DNA from: Hypericum androsaemum
Lineage: Eukaryota > Streptophyta > Magnoliopsida > Malpighiales > Hypericaceae
NCBI GenBank assembly: GCA_963995505.1
Contig: OZ023199.1
Location: 4,583,906-4,647,905, forward strand
Length of the DNA: 64,000 nt
Direction of reading: 5' to 3'
Shown here: positions 46,381 to 57,651 of the stretch, piece by piece
Position numbering within the stretch: position 1 is the stretch's first letter
Layout of the letters: each line of letters opens with the position of its first letter
The notes under the pieces: generated by a model
The model's input: only the letters and a program-made list of their open reading frames with translations
Database searches by the model: none
Told to the model about the DNA's origin: nothing
Translations under genes and position numbers: made by a program

Positions 46381-49300
46381 TTAACCTTCCTTCTCGGGCT
46401 CCCTCTGCCTGCGAGATCTTGGGTTTGAATGGCGAATCCCGTTATCCCCGTCCACTTCTCGGTGCTTGCGAGAACCCTTCGTGGACTCGTCATGCCGAGT
46501 GTGTTTCTTGTTGCTTTGGTAACTGCTGCTCCTTGATCTGCTGTCAGCATAAAACTCAGTAGAGATCATGTCCCAGGAAGTGGATTGGTGCAGGTCTCGC
46601 CTGTGCATTCGTTCGCTCCGGGGGTTATCTTCTTCAACACTATCTACTGCTTCTGATCTCTCATCAAAAAGTTCACCGGGGCTCTCAGGTCGCCAGCGAT
46701 CTTGCTCGACAGTTTCTTCAATGCAGCTATATCTTGAATCGGAATCATCTGGTTTGCGTGTATATCTAGATTTCTCCGTTACCGAATTGTCGCTGTCCGA
46801 CTTCCGTTTTGACCTCTTGGGAGTATCACCTCTGTCATCTGAAACCTTTCCCCTGGACCACTTCCTTTTGTAACAATGGTACCTCTCTTTCTCCCTAATA
46901 TATAGTTCATCACTAGAATTAGAACCATGCCTTCTGTACCTATCGTCGACTTCATCATTTGTAGATTCACTTTGTCGACCTCTATAGCTTTTTTCCTTCT
47001 GATGATGGTTTTTGCGTCTGTGTTTGTCAGAAGCGGTATCAGTATCAGCATCAGCAGTTCTGCCCGTCCTCCTCCCGAGTTTAGATCTTCTATCTACTTG
47101 ACTTGAGAGCTCCTTCCTATGTGGATCCTCAGCCAAGTTACTTCCACCAATTATGCCCCCATCACCCCCATCAGACCACTCCGAACCGAGTAAGCTAGTT
47201 TCTGTCCTGTTCTCCTCGGAATCAGTTGAAATTTCAGATAATTCACGACAATAATTTGAAGTTCTCTTCGATTGACCATCATGTCTATCTCTTGCTCGGC
47301 CTCCAACAGTATTCTTACTTAACCAACCTTTTTCTGACTCCGAATCAGAGGTTCTGCTCTCACAATGATGACGATCTTTCCTCTTGAAGTTACTTTCATG
47401 AGACACATTATCGTGGGTTTTATCTTGTTCTCTGCTATCTCCCGCGTGGCCACGACCATGGGGAATTTTATGGACACTGTCTTCAGCTAAATCACTTCTA
47501 CCGGAACTCCGGTTCAATCGATCTGTGGCATGATACTTAGACCTTGAACGATGCCTAGACATGAAATTACAGAGCATGAGACTCGAGCATAAACTAAAAC
47601 CACAACTATTGCTTCTTTACAAGCACCCACATCCATGAAAGGATAGAACACTTTACAGCTTTAATATGAAACAGGTATCACAAGTTTCAAGTAACAATAC
47701 TTGGTAGATATATGTATTGATAAATGACGAGCGTAAAAGTAAGTCACCATACTGAATTGACATGGATTGAATCGGTAAAGCCGCCGATCTAACATTAACC
47801 GCCCTAACATACATACATCAAATCTAATGATGATATTTGGTTTCAAATTATGGTTTTAACTACAGTAGTGCTACCGTTATCATACCAAATTAACCAAGAT
47901 CAACTTGACTTGGCCACGACGATACCCAGTCTGGCCATAAACTAAAATGACAACAGATTGAGTCCAAGTGTCAGACCCATATTCTTGAAATAAAACCCAA
48001 CTCATTGTTGGGAAATAACCCATTTTCCCGTGGACCCAAACAACGCAACGAACAAGATCGGAGCAAGATCTACGAACACAACGAGGAGATCGACCACAAC
48101 TACGAGTAAAGAAAACTCACAGTCAAACAAGAACAACAGATTTGGTCACCCGGTTCGATCTTAACCGATCTACGTCCGGGGGCGTACCAAGCCAGGAGAT
48201 TTCACTATATCAAGCTCGATCTACACTTTGGAGCTTCACTTGCTCAACAATGGTGTTTCTCTCTCCTCTTCTCTCTCTGTCTCTCTCTACAAGGAAGAAG
48301 ATGAATATACAGTGACAGAGAAGCGGGGTATTTATAGTGCCAACAAACCTAGGAACCAAAACACACACGCAGGTCGATCCCAGTTCTGGACGGGGGCTAC
48401 GCCCCCCCGCGGTGTCCGAAGTCTCCATACCCAACAATCTCCCACCTGGAGACTGACATCAACACCTGCCGCCATTCACTTGATGACACCTTCTCCTCTT
48501 CACTTCTTGGTACGCCGGGTCTCTTCTCTAGTTTACTAGACCCGCTGAAGCCATGTTGAGCTTCAGCTTCTCTAAGGTAACCACCTTAGTCAACATATCC
48601 GCGGGATTCACTTTCCCGTCAATCTTTTCAAGCCTCAAGATCTTCCTTTCCAAGAGATCACGTATGTAGTGATACTTCAACTCAATGTGCTTTGTCCTTG
48701 AGTGGAAAGCGGGATTCTTTGCCAAGTGTATCGCACTTTGGCTATCACTGTGGAGCACACTCTCACTTTGCTCTTTCCCCAACTCCACCAAGAAATTCTG
48801 CAACCATACCATCTCTTTACTTGCTTCCGTCACAGCCACGTACTCACTTTCCGCGGTTGACAAAGCTACTACCTTTTGTAGTCTCGAGGCCCAAGATATC
48901 GCTGTCCCTCCCAGCGTAAAGACATAACCACTTGTGCTCCTCTTCTCATCATGGTCATTGGACCCCAAGTCCGCATCACAATAGCCTAGGAGCTTCACAT
49001 CTTTGCCCTCAAAACAAAGACACTTCTCGGTGGTACCTCTCAAGTAGCCAAGGATCCATTTCACTGCAACCCAATGTTGCTCACCCGGATTGCTCATGAA
49101 CTTGCTCACTACTCCCACCGCATGTGCTATGTCTGGCCTCGTACAAATCATAGCATACATCAAGCTAACCACCGCCGATGCATAGGGAGTCTTCTCCATT
49201 TTAGCCTCCTCCGCCTTAGTCTTAGGCGAGTCCTTCTTGGACAATTTGAAGTGTCCAGCTAAAGGAGTCAACTTGGGGTTGGCATTTTGCATGCTAAACC

Positions 49301-52300
49301 TCTGCAGTACCTTCTCAATGTACTCGGCTTGTGAGAGAAATAGCTTCCCTGCAGCTCTATCTCTCTCAATCCTCATTCCAAGGATTTGCTTAGCCTCACC
49401 CAAGTCCTTCATGGCAAACCTTTCAGATAATTGCTTCTTCACCTTGCTCACCTCACTTGCACTGGTGCCTGCTATCAACATGTCATCAACATAAAGCAGG
49501 AGGATGATATAGCCATTATCCAGCTTCTTCATATAACAACAATGATCCGCTCCACAACGAGAAAATTCAATCTCCCGAATGAATCCATCAAACTTCTTGT
49601 ACCATTGTCTTGGAGCTTGTTTCAACCCGTACAGACTCCTCCTCAACCTGCACACAAGCTTATCGTTACCTTGCAAGAACCCCTCTGGTTGCTCCATGTA
49701 GATCTCTTCCTCTAGATCACCATGAAGAAATGCCGTCTTCACATCCATTTGCTCTAGCAATAAATCTTCAGCAGCCACCATACTTAGCACCATCCGGATG
49801 GTGGTCATCTTCACAACAGGAGTGAAGATGTCAGTGAAGTCAATACCATACTTCTGCTGAAATCCCTTTACAACCAGTCTTGCTTTGTAACGTTTGGTGC
49901 CATCCGCCTCTTTCTTCACTCTATAGACCCACTTGTTATGCAATGCTTTCTTACCCTTGGGAAGTTCAACTAACTCCCAAGTTCCATTGCTCCTCAAGGA
50001 CTCCATCTCATCATTCATGGCAAGTTTCCACTCGTTCACTTGCTCACTTTCTTGAGCTTCTTCAAAATCCTCAGGTTCTCCTCCATCGGTCAATAAGAGA
50101 TAGTAGTTTGCTGGCGAATATCTATCTGGAGATCCACGTTGTCTAGTGGATCTCCTCAATGGAACCACTGTTAGTGGTGATCTTGGCCCCATCTCCACTT
50201 CGGCCTCTTGGCCATCAAGTATCCTGCTCCCACCCGAGTTTGAGATGTCTAACTCGACCACCTCACCGGTAGAATCCACTTCATCAGCTAAATCCCCCTT
50301 GTCCTTGTACATCACCTTCTCATTGAATATGACATCCCGGCTCCTCACAACCTTTCGGTTCTTCTCATCCCAAAAACGGAACCCGAACTCATCTCCTCCA
50401 TAACCAATGAATGTGCACTTCTTGGACTTTGCATCAAGCTTACTCCTATCACCTGCATCCACAAGTACATAGGAAACACAACCAAACACTCGTAAGAAAG
50501 TCAGATCAACCTCTTTGCCACTCCACATCTCCTCCGGTATCTCATTCTCCAAAGGAGTTGATGGCCCTCTGTTGATCAAGAATGCTGCAGTATTTACAGC
50601 ATCTGCCCAAAACATCTTCGGAAGGCCACTCTTCAACCTCATGGCCCTTGCTCTCTCATTTAGTGTTCGGTTCATCCTCTCAGCTATGCCATTTTGCTGG
50701 GGGGTCCCAGCTACCGTCTTTTCCATGCGAATCCCATACTTCGCACAAAAGTCTTTGAACTCTTGAAGCTCGTACTCACCACCATTATCGGACCTCAAAC
50801 ACTTCACCTTGAGATTCGTCTCGTTCTCCACAAGAGCCTTCCACTTCTTGAAGGCATTGAAAGCATCAGACTTGTGCTTTAGGAAGTAGACCCACACCTT
50901 CCTTGTAGAGTCATCTATGAAAGTCATGTAATACAAAGAACCACCCACGGATGCCACCGGTGCCGGTCCCCACAGATCACTGTGGACCAATTCAAGCTTC
51001 TCCGGTTTAGGAGTTCTACCACTTCTTGAGAAGCTCACCCTCTTCTGCTTCCCAAATACACAGTCTTCACAAAGACCCACGTCCACGGTCTTTAGACCCG
51101 GTAGCTTCCCCTTTGAACAAAGCACCCGCATCCCCTTCTCACTCATGTGGCCAAGCCTACTATGCCACAGATCTGCATCATTGGTTGCTCCTACAAGATC
51201 AATGCTTTCATGAGTGTTCCTTGTCATGTACAACGTACCTTCCTTCTCACCACGAGCCACCACTCTAGCTCCCTTGGTGATCTTCCATGTCCGACAACCA
51301 AAGGTTACATTATACCCCTCTTCATCTAGTTGTCCTATGGAAAGCAAATTTCTTCTTAACCCTGGGATGTGTCTCACCCCCTTCAACAATAACAATGATC
51401 CATTGGGAGTATTGATTCTCACATCTCCTTTACCCACAATTTGCAATGGCTCATCATCGGCTAGATAAACCTTGCCAAATTCTCCTGGGGTATACAATTC
51501 CATTATCCCCTTGTCGCTACAAGAGTGGAATGATGCTCCTGAATCCAATACCCAAGCCTCCAACGGGCTACTAACACTCAAGATCAATGCATCCCCGTGG
51601 TCCTCTGTTATTGCATTTGCCAACTTGTCCTCCTTCTTCGGTGCCTTGCATTGGGTTCTAAAGTGGCCACACTTCTCACAATTCCAACATTTAATGGAAC
51701 TCATGTCCCTCTTCGAACCATCCTTCGATTTGGACTTGGACCTGCTCCGGTCCTTCTTCCCCTTCCACTTAGATTCGGACCTCCCTCTATTGCTAGCATT
51801 CAAAGCCGAACCCGAGGCTACTCCGGACTCTTTCCTACGAATCTCCTCACTCATAATCAAGTCCCTCACCTCATCCAACTTTAGTACCACCTTCCCCGCC
51901 GAGGCACTCACCGCCGTGACCGTGCCATTCCAACTATCGGGTAAGGAACTTAGCAAAATTAGAGCTTGTACCTCATCATCGAAGTCAATCTTCACCGAGC
52001 TCAAAGAGGCGATGGTCGCATTGAATTCGTGGAGGTGTACCGATACCGAGGTACTCTCTGCCATCTTAAGGTTGAAGAGCTTCCTCATCAAGTGAACTTT
52101 GTTGGCCGCCGATGGCTTCTCGTACATCTCGGACAACGTCTCCAACATCTCCTTCGTGGTCTTTGACAAGCGCACCACGCTCATCGCTTTCCGATCTAGG
52201 AGCTTCCACTCCTCTTCCTTCATGTCCTCAGGCTTCTTCCCATCAAGGGGCAAGTGCAAATCTTTGCCATACAAGTAGTCCTCTACTTGCATCTTCCAGA

Positions 52301-55300
52301 AGCCGTAGTCGACGCCATCGAACTTCTCCACGGGCGATCTCACATCACCCATCGTGATTGCTCCCACCACGCCCTAAACCCAGGTGCTCTGATACCAGTT
52401 GTTGGGAAATAACCCACTTTCCCGTGGACCCAAACAACGCAACGAACAAGATCGGAGCAAGATCTACGAACACAACGAGGAGATCGACCACAACTACGAG
52501 TAAAGAAAACTCACAGTCAAACAAGAACAACAGATTTGGTCACCCGGTTCGATCTTAAGCGATCTACGTCCGGGGGCGTACCAAGCCAGGAGATTTCACT
52601 ATATCAAGCTCGATCTACACTTTGGAGCTTCACTTGCTCAACAATGGTGTTTCTCTCTCCTCTTCTCTCTCTGTCTCTCTCTACAAGGAAGAAGATGAAT
52701 ATACAGTGACAGAGAAGCGGGGTATTTATAGTGCCAACAAACCTAGGAACCAAAACACACACGCATGTCGATCCCAGTTCTGGACGGGGGCTACGCCCCC
52801 CCGCGGTGTCCGAAGTCTCCATACCCAACACTCATAACATTACCTGTCTGTATCTGCTCTTCTGGTCCCGCTAGAGTTTGAAAATCCATGCTCCGTTTGT
52901 TTCTCATACACAGGTTCACTAGAGTAACCGAATAAGGAGATCATTTTTTCGACCCAGTATCTCGGTGCAGGCTTATCCCAATCAGCCCATTCATAGTCCC
53001 CACCAGGATTGTGGAAACAATGGATAAAGTTGCAAGCCATTCCATGAGAGCAAGTCTGTCAAGAAGCCAAGTAACTCAATAATTTGCTAGCACTATGTAT
53101 GACATGAATAAAACACGACGAAATGATAGTTTGAGAAATGACAAAACCACAGCCAAAGTCTTATTATACAGTTCACAAAAATAAGCTCTTAATTGGCCAA
53201 AATTGTGAAGAAAAAAATGTCTCACATTGAGGCATTAATTGTATGAAACTTGAGTATGCTAGAATAGCTCAAACAAAGAATGTTCTGATTATCGGCCATA
53301 ATTTTCGAAAAGACAACTTCGGAATGATGACATTGAAGGTTAATTTTTCATTTCATTCAAAACAGAACTGAAGAGAATAATAAGGAGTGAGGGCAACATC
53401 GAGATTGCTGTTGAAAGAAAGTATGAGCTTTTCCATCTTTTTCTTTCAACAACTGAGTCTCTCCACATGCAAAAAGTGATAAATAGCTTTAATTCACTCT
53501 ATTCTTTCCATAAGAAATTCTACCAAGGTCAAATCTTTCAAAGGGAAAGTAGATGCCATTTTACCCGAAATCTTGACTTCATATATTCCCCACATATGGC
53601 AGTCTTCCATCTGGTAACGTTAACGAATTCACACCTAACCTGAATTTACAAGTCCAACTGTGTCAAACAAGTACTGGATACATGAGTTGCGAGTTATCTA
53701 GGAAAAGACATTGACTGATTGACCAGGGCTACAGAAAACTCGAAAGATAGATGGAAGCAAACAAAATTAAGAACTACATTACATGCATAATATGTGAGAT
53801 TTACGTAGAGAAGGCAATAACTGGCAAACACCGAGTGAAAACATTCTAATCGGACGAGGCATGTAAATTATATATATGATACTTTGAACAACCATTAAAA
53901 CGTTTCACCATGAATGATTATTATGACCTGCTTGCCTGCGAAGAACCGACCATTGATCGACTGATTGGCAATCACCGCTGAATCCACTGACTTGTAATGT
54001 GCATAAACATTTCCACGCAAATGGAAAGAACTATTCTTACAGACCTGAAACATATACCAAAGTTAAATATCCAACATTAGTGCAAACTATAACTTTCCAC
54101 CTTTGACTAGGTAAAGACACCAAATTCCAAAATAAGCAGCATCTAAACAGATGATCACAGGTCCAGAAGCCTCAAATTCTCAAAATGAGAAAAAGAACAA
54201 AACCGGTATGAAGCATATCAAGAGGTGACTCGGGGTTGATTGCATAGACATGCACATGTTAGGAGGTAAAAACCCAACATAAGGTGTAATTCAGGAATGA
54301 AAAGGAAAGGACATAAATGACAAGAAAATGGTGCTAAGAAAGTGATCAACGATGCAACCTTGAAATTCACCAATTCTCCAAACTTTAGGAATTCAGTGTG
54401 CACATCTTCATAGAACTCCTCAAAACATCGTTCGACCTCTTCATCTGTATACTGAGTATAAGGTTGAAAGAGTCAATCATGAACTTGCTGGCAGCAAAGT
54501 GTAAAACTCAAAATTTAATATACAAATGACTAGGGAAATAGATCATTGGATCGCATGAAGTATTGACCATAAAGCCATTTCTCAATCTGTTCCTGCAATA
54601 GAACTAACAGATGAACAAAAATACATCCCGAATTTTCAATGTCAACCGAAAGTTATCCAGACTACCATTCAGGGAAAGTGCTACTGTTTTGCAAAAACTA
54701 AAGTGCAGAGAAGAAGAATACTACTCTGTACAGAGAATGTGAAAGAAGATCACACAAATCCATCATCATCAGTTATTAGTTCATCAAAACCCATGTTCCT
54801 CAATCTTAATCCAGTTTGGAACGGATACTTTAGCCCCATAATGAATAAACGAACAAGAGTAAATTGTTCAGTCAACTCTGATCTTATTGGGCCATTTAAA
54901 GCAAGTCAACTTGACCCAACAACAAAGAGGCTCTACTCTGATCTAGACAAGATGCATAACGATAGATGCCCTAGACCTGTAAGCAAAATGACAATGTTTT
55001 CTATCAAGCACAGGAATTTGCAGCAAGTAAGATAGAGAATAGCAAAATTTTTTAATCCTACCAAACAAAGGCCAGTACCAGGAACCTCCTCGAAGTCGAA
55101 GTAATTCTCGTGAAGAAGCTCTGACTTAGGTTAGGTTAAGAGTAACAAGACGAATCTTAAATCATGCAAACAAGAGTAGACTGGTCGTACATAAAAAGAG
55201 ACATTAAACTAAAGTAAACTGGAAGGACAGAAGGATAAAAAATACAATTCATATACAATAAAGAGCAACTGTGATATGGAAAATCCAGCTTTTGCATAAG

Positions 55301-57543
55301 AAACTAAATAATTAATCAGATTATCTGCACTGAAAAAATATCTTCCCTGATACAAAGAATGTCAAGCTTGGTGGATACACATTCATTGTGTTTGACATAA
55401 ATTATGCTCAAACGTCAGACCAAGTCATTCAGTAAAACAGAGAGAGAATCTCCATCGAGGGCACTAAAAGATGAAAATGATGTAATGGTTCTATTTCAAT
55501 TTAAAACAATGTAACACGTTTCTCCTATAACAATGCCATAGCATATTGGCATACCACTTTCATTAGCCAAGAAGACAAAGTTAATCATAAAAAAAAATGC
55601 TTTTCCTTGGAAGAGAAGCATCAGTGTAGTTGGCATGATCAAGTAACAATACAGCATTACGAAAATACTTTGAATATTCAATCAACTATGCAGAAGTCTG
55701 CCATGTATATTATCAGGATACGAGGTTCAACATGAATGCAGCATTCTAACAGACCTCAAGCCCCTCATCTTGTTCCCAAGCAATGCCAGGACCATTGTAC
55801 ATGTTCTTGATGAGCAATGTGCAGGATTTGTCTGGATAGAAGTGGACCCTGCTACAACGCTGACCAAATCGGCATACTCCAGTTTTTAAATGGAAAGGAC
55901 AATGGGCTTTATCCTGCCACATTTACAATAAAAGTAGAAACCAAATCTTAGAGACGACAACAAAATTCAAGAGTTAGACACCGAAAAACTGACATTTTCC
56001 TAGTTAGTGTTAGTGCCTACACTAATCACACCTGTTCAGTTCCAAAATTTGGCACTTGTTGGGCAACATTTTCAAGGATCTCCTGTGCTGAAGATGCTAG
56101 CTGGTACTCAGAAAAAGCTTCAGATTGTGGAGGGAGTGGATTTGAAGTTGGCCTATCAGCATCCTACAAGAAAAGTGCAAAATGAGCCATCAAAAGTTTT
56201 TGCAACCAAGACCGAGAATGAACTTCTCAAATCTAAGCAACGGTGATGGAGCCTTTTCACCTCTTCTCTACCGCATTGACTAGAACTTTTCTTGGGAACC
56301 CGAATCTTTTTTTTACGGACAATTATCTCATTTCCTTGCCAGATAATTTCTGCAGGCCCTTCTTCAATGTACTCCCAATCATCATCATCCTCTTCACACA
56401 GGTTACCTTCTCCAGCCTGAAAATTCAAAAAGTACTTCAGAGAACTACTCCAAAGAAAATAGTCTATTTCCTTTCAGGCATGATTGTTTGCATTGCCGTC
56501 ACACGTCTTTAGGCACCGACAGCCCCAAAAATAAAAGTTTCATGATAGTTAAAAGCATAAAATTAACTGAACAAGTTTCCTAAAACCATCAATATTGTTA
56601 GTACAAAAATGTCGCAATCTTCCAGCAAATAGCCCACCGTGTTTCCATGCATTTTATACCCTGTTGAAAAAACTTTTTTCTCCAATGCTTAAGGAAGCCC
56701 CAAAAGAGTATTTTCAATCTTGTAAAGTCGAAATATCAGAAAAGGGGCAAGCTTCAACCTTGTTCTTGGCTTCCATGAGCAACAACAACCACAAGACCAA
56801 AAACTCTCAAATTCATCTTACAAAACAAAACTCTCTATTACTCATTGTGATCGCTGTTCCACAAAATACAAGCGCGCATCTACTAGAAGCTGAACTGAGC
56901 TATTCCACCTCTTACCAACCAAACTACCGAACTCTAAGCTTGACGACAGATCTGCCTTCGCTTCTCTTCCATTCGGCCCCAATTCTTTTCGCGAACATAT
57001 CGAACGCCAGAAAGAAACCTACCAACCCGACCATAACTACCACTCGTAATATCATCCAATCAGCTAAATCCTCACATTTAGCACAAAATAAACAAACAAC
57101 GACATGAAATTTACGAAGGTCCGTTCTTCTACACGCAATTAGAAAAATTCGAAAAAAAAAACGGAGCCGAGAAAAGCAAGCTAGCGCAATTAGATCACCT
57201 GAATCCCGCTCTCCTTCTCCTCGGCGGCCGCCTCTTGCTCTCTCTTTTTCCTCTCCATCTCCTCCATCCAAACCTTCTCCCTCTCCTCGAAGGCCCTCCG
57301 ATCGGCCTCGGCACGAGCCATCTCGGCCTCCTCCGCCTCCCTCGCCCGCCGCTGCTCCTCGGGGTCGTTGATCCGCCTCTCTTCCTCCTCCCTCTGCCTC
57401 TCCGCCGCCTCCCTCCTCGCCTCTCTCCTCTTCGTCTTCTTCCTCTCCTTCCTCTTCTCCTTCCTACTCCCCGCCGCCGCCTCCTCCTCCTCCTCCTCCT
57501 CTCCCGCTCCACCCTCTCGCCCTTCTCTTACTTCTTCACCCAT
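46381..57543 (-). CDS. RGH3: U2AF35-related CCCH zinc-finger splicing factor (ZRSR2/RGH3 type), 9 exons
   Basis: Exons (minus order): 57199-57543, 56261-56416, 56032-56163, 55755-55913, 54359-54451, 53928-54044, 53565-53639, 52844-53055, 46381-47554. Phases join into 820 codons. Residues 1-115 are a charged helical region (Glu/Arg/Lys-rich). The first CCCH finger is [20 protein letters not shown] (C-x8-C-x5-C-x3-H, ~216-235). A split RRM/UHM follows ([40 protein letters not shown]). The second finger is C-x10-C-x5-C-x3-H (~345-367), then [19 protein letters not shown]. The last exon is a ~390-residue Arg/Ser/Asp-rich tail. Human ZRSR2 and maize RGH3 recognise 3' splice sites of U12 introns in the nucleus. 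Intron 8 (52843-47555) is inflated by a copia insertion; codons are intact. Confidence 0.93.
48006..48436 (-). repeat. 3' LTR of the copia element
   Basis: 431 bp. On the minus strand it carries a TATA-like CTATAAATACCCC (about 48326-48338) and a GA-rich leader. Differences from the other LTR: T/C in CCCAYTTTCC, C/G in CTTAASCGATC, G/T in ACGCAKGTCG. Confidence 0.96.
48437..48447 (-). other. Polypurine tract of the copia element
   Basis: The minus strand reads AGGTGGGAGAT immediately before the 3' LTR; this is the plus-strand DNA priming site. Confidence 0.88.
48528..52352 (-). CDS. Copia Gag-Pol polyprotein, intact
   Basis: The first in-frame ATG (52352, 34 bp past the primer-binding site) gives 1,274 codons with no stop or frameshift. 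Order: gag ([20 protein letters not shown]); CCHC knuckle [14 protein letters not shown] (~222-235); aspartic protease DSGASFH (~270); integrase zinc finger LWHSRLGHM...CEDC (~395-431); integrase D-D35-E at ~459 (HSDLWGP), ~522 (RSDNGGEY) and ~558 (NGIAER); reverse transcriptase with KARLVVKGF and YVDD (~954-957); RNase H with [19 protein letters not shown] and [11 protein letters not shown] before RT defines Ty1-copia (Pseudoviridae). All catalytic residues are present. It would process itself, copy element RNA and integrate the product. Confidence 0.96.
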   Translation of the reverse strand: MGDVRSPVEKFDGVDYGFWKMQVEDYLYGKDLHLPLDGKKPEDMKEEEWKLLDRKAMSVVRLSKTTKEMLETLSEMYEKPSAANKVHLMRKLFNLKMAESTSVSVHLHEFNATIASLSSVKIDFDDEVQALILLSSLPDSWNGTVTAVSASAGKVVLKLDEVRDLIMSEEIRRKESGVASGSALNASNRGRSESKWKGKKDRSRSKSKSKDGSKRDMSSIKCWNCEKCGHFRTQCKAPKKEDKLANAITEDHGDALILSVSSPLEAWVLDSGASFHSCSDKGIMELYTPGEFGKVYLADDEPLQIVGKGDVRINTPNGSLLLLKGVRHIPGLRRNLLSIGQLDEEGYNVTFGCRTWKITKGARVVARGEKEGTLYMTRNTHESIDLVGATNDADLWHSRLGHMSEKGMRVLCSKGKLPGLKTVDVGLCEDCVFGKQKRVSFSRSGRTPKPEKLELVHSDLWGPAPVASVGGSLYYMTFIDDSTRKVWVYFLKHKSDAFNAFKKWKALVENETNLKVKCLRSDNGGEYELQEFKDFCAKYGIRMEKTVAGTPQQNGIAERMNRTLNERARAMRLKSGLPKMFWADAVNTAAFLINRGPSTPLENEIPEEMWSGKEVDLTFLRVFGCVSYVLVDAGDRSKLDAKSKKCTFIGYGGDEFGFRFWDEKNRKVVRSRDVIFNEKVMYKDKGDLADEVDSTGEVVELDISNSGGSRILDGQEAEVEMGPRSPLTVVPLRRSTRQRGSPDRYSPANYYLLLTDGGEPEDFEEAQESEQVNEWKLAMNDEMESLRSNGTWELVELPKGKKALHNKWVYRVKKEADGTKRYKARLVVKGFQQKYGIDFTDIFTPVVKMTTIRMVLSMVAAEDLLLEQMDVKTAFLHGDLEEEIYMEQPEGFLQGNDKLVCRLRRSLYGLKQAPRQWYKKFDGFIREIEFSRCGADHCCYMKKLDNGYIILLLYVDDMLIAGTSASEVSKVKKQLSERFAMKDLGEAKQILGMRIERDRAAGKLFLSQAEYIEKVLQRFSMQNANPKLTPLAGHFKLSKKDSPKTKAEEAKMEKTPYASAVVSLMYAMICTRPDIAHAVGVVSKFMSNPGEQHWVAVKWILGYLRGTTEKCLCFEGKDVKLLGYCDADLGSNDHDEKRSTSGYVFTLGGTAISWASRLQKVVALSTAESEYVAVTEASKEMVWLQNFLVELGKEQSESVLHSDSQSAIHLAKNPAFHSRTKHIELKYHYIRDLLERKILRLEKIDGKVNPADMLTKVVTLEKLKLNMASAGLVN
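52386..52397 (-). other. Primer-binding site of the copia element (initiator Met-tRNA)
   Basis: The minus strand reads TGGTATCAGAGC two bases inside the 5' LTR, the same tRNA-iMet site as in the TR-GAG element at 15585. Confidence 0.94.
52400..52830 (-). repeat. 5' LTR of the copia element
   Basis: 431 bp, same ends as the other LTR, three substitutions; bordered by the CTCAT duplication on the side of host exon 8. Confidence 0.96.
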
Positions 57544-57651
57544 CGTTTCGAATCTTCTCTTTCTTTCTCTTTTCGGTTAAACCTCACGAAAATTCATCAG
57601 TTGTTACTTATCAGAGGAAGCTGTTAATGGATTTTTTAAAGGTAACAGTTC
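57544..57651. promoter_or_regulatory. Remaining RGH3-like proximal leader
   Basis: Only ~108 bp separate the RGH3-like ATG from the long-TIR element at 57652. It is CT-rich on plus (GA-rich on the coding strand), as expected of a 5' UTR. The original promoter must lie beyond or within the element. Confidence 0.4.

Larger units (their letters stand above)
48001..52835 (-). mobile_element. Full-length Ty1-copia retrotransposon in intron 8 of the RGH3-like gene
   Basis: Element 48006-52830 (4,825 bp) with a perfect 5-bp duplication CTCAT (48001-48005, 52831-52835). The 431-bp LTRs (TGTTGGG...CCCAACA) differ at only three bases. A primer-binding site, polypurine tract and one uninterrupted polyprotein frame are present, so it looks structurally complete and potentially competent. 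It lies in the same orientation as the host gene. In host-sense order it begins 8 bp beyond the splice donor of intron 8, leaving CAG|GTAATGTT intact. Confidence 0.97.

Noticed and set aside
51472..52095. 207-codon plus-strand frame opposite the copia gag
   Set aside because: It is an antisense shadow of the intact polyprotein, which has the conserved domains.
52353..52370. Extending the copia polyprotein six codons upstream
   Set aside because: The upstream start codon is GTG; the first ATG is at 52352 and fits the distance from the primer-binding site.
57235..57627. Leu/Pro-rich plus-strand frame
   Set aside because: It is the antisense of the Glu/Arg-rich first exon of the RGH3-like gene.
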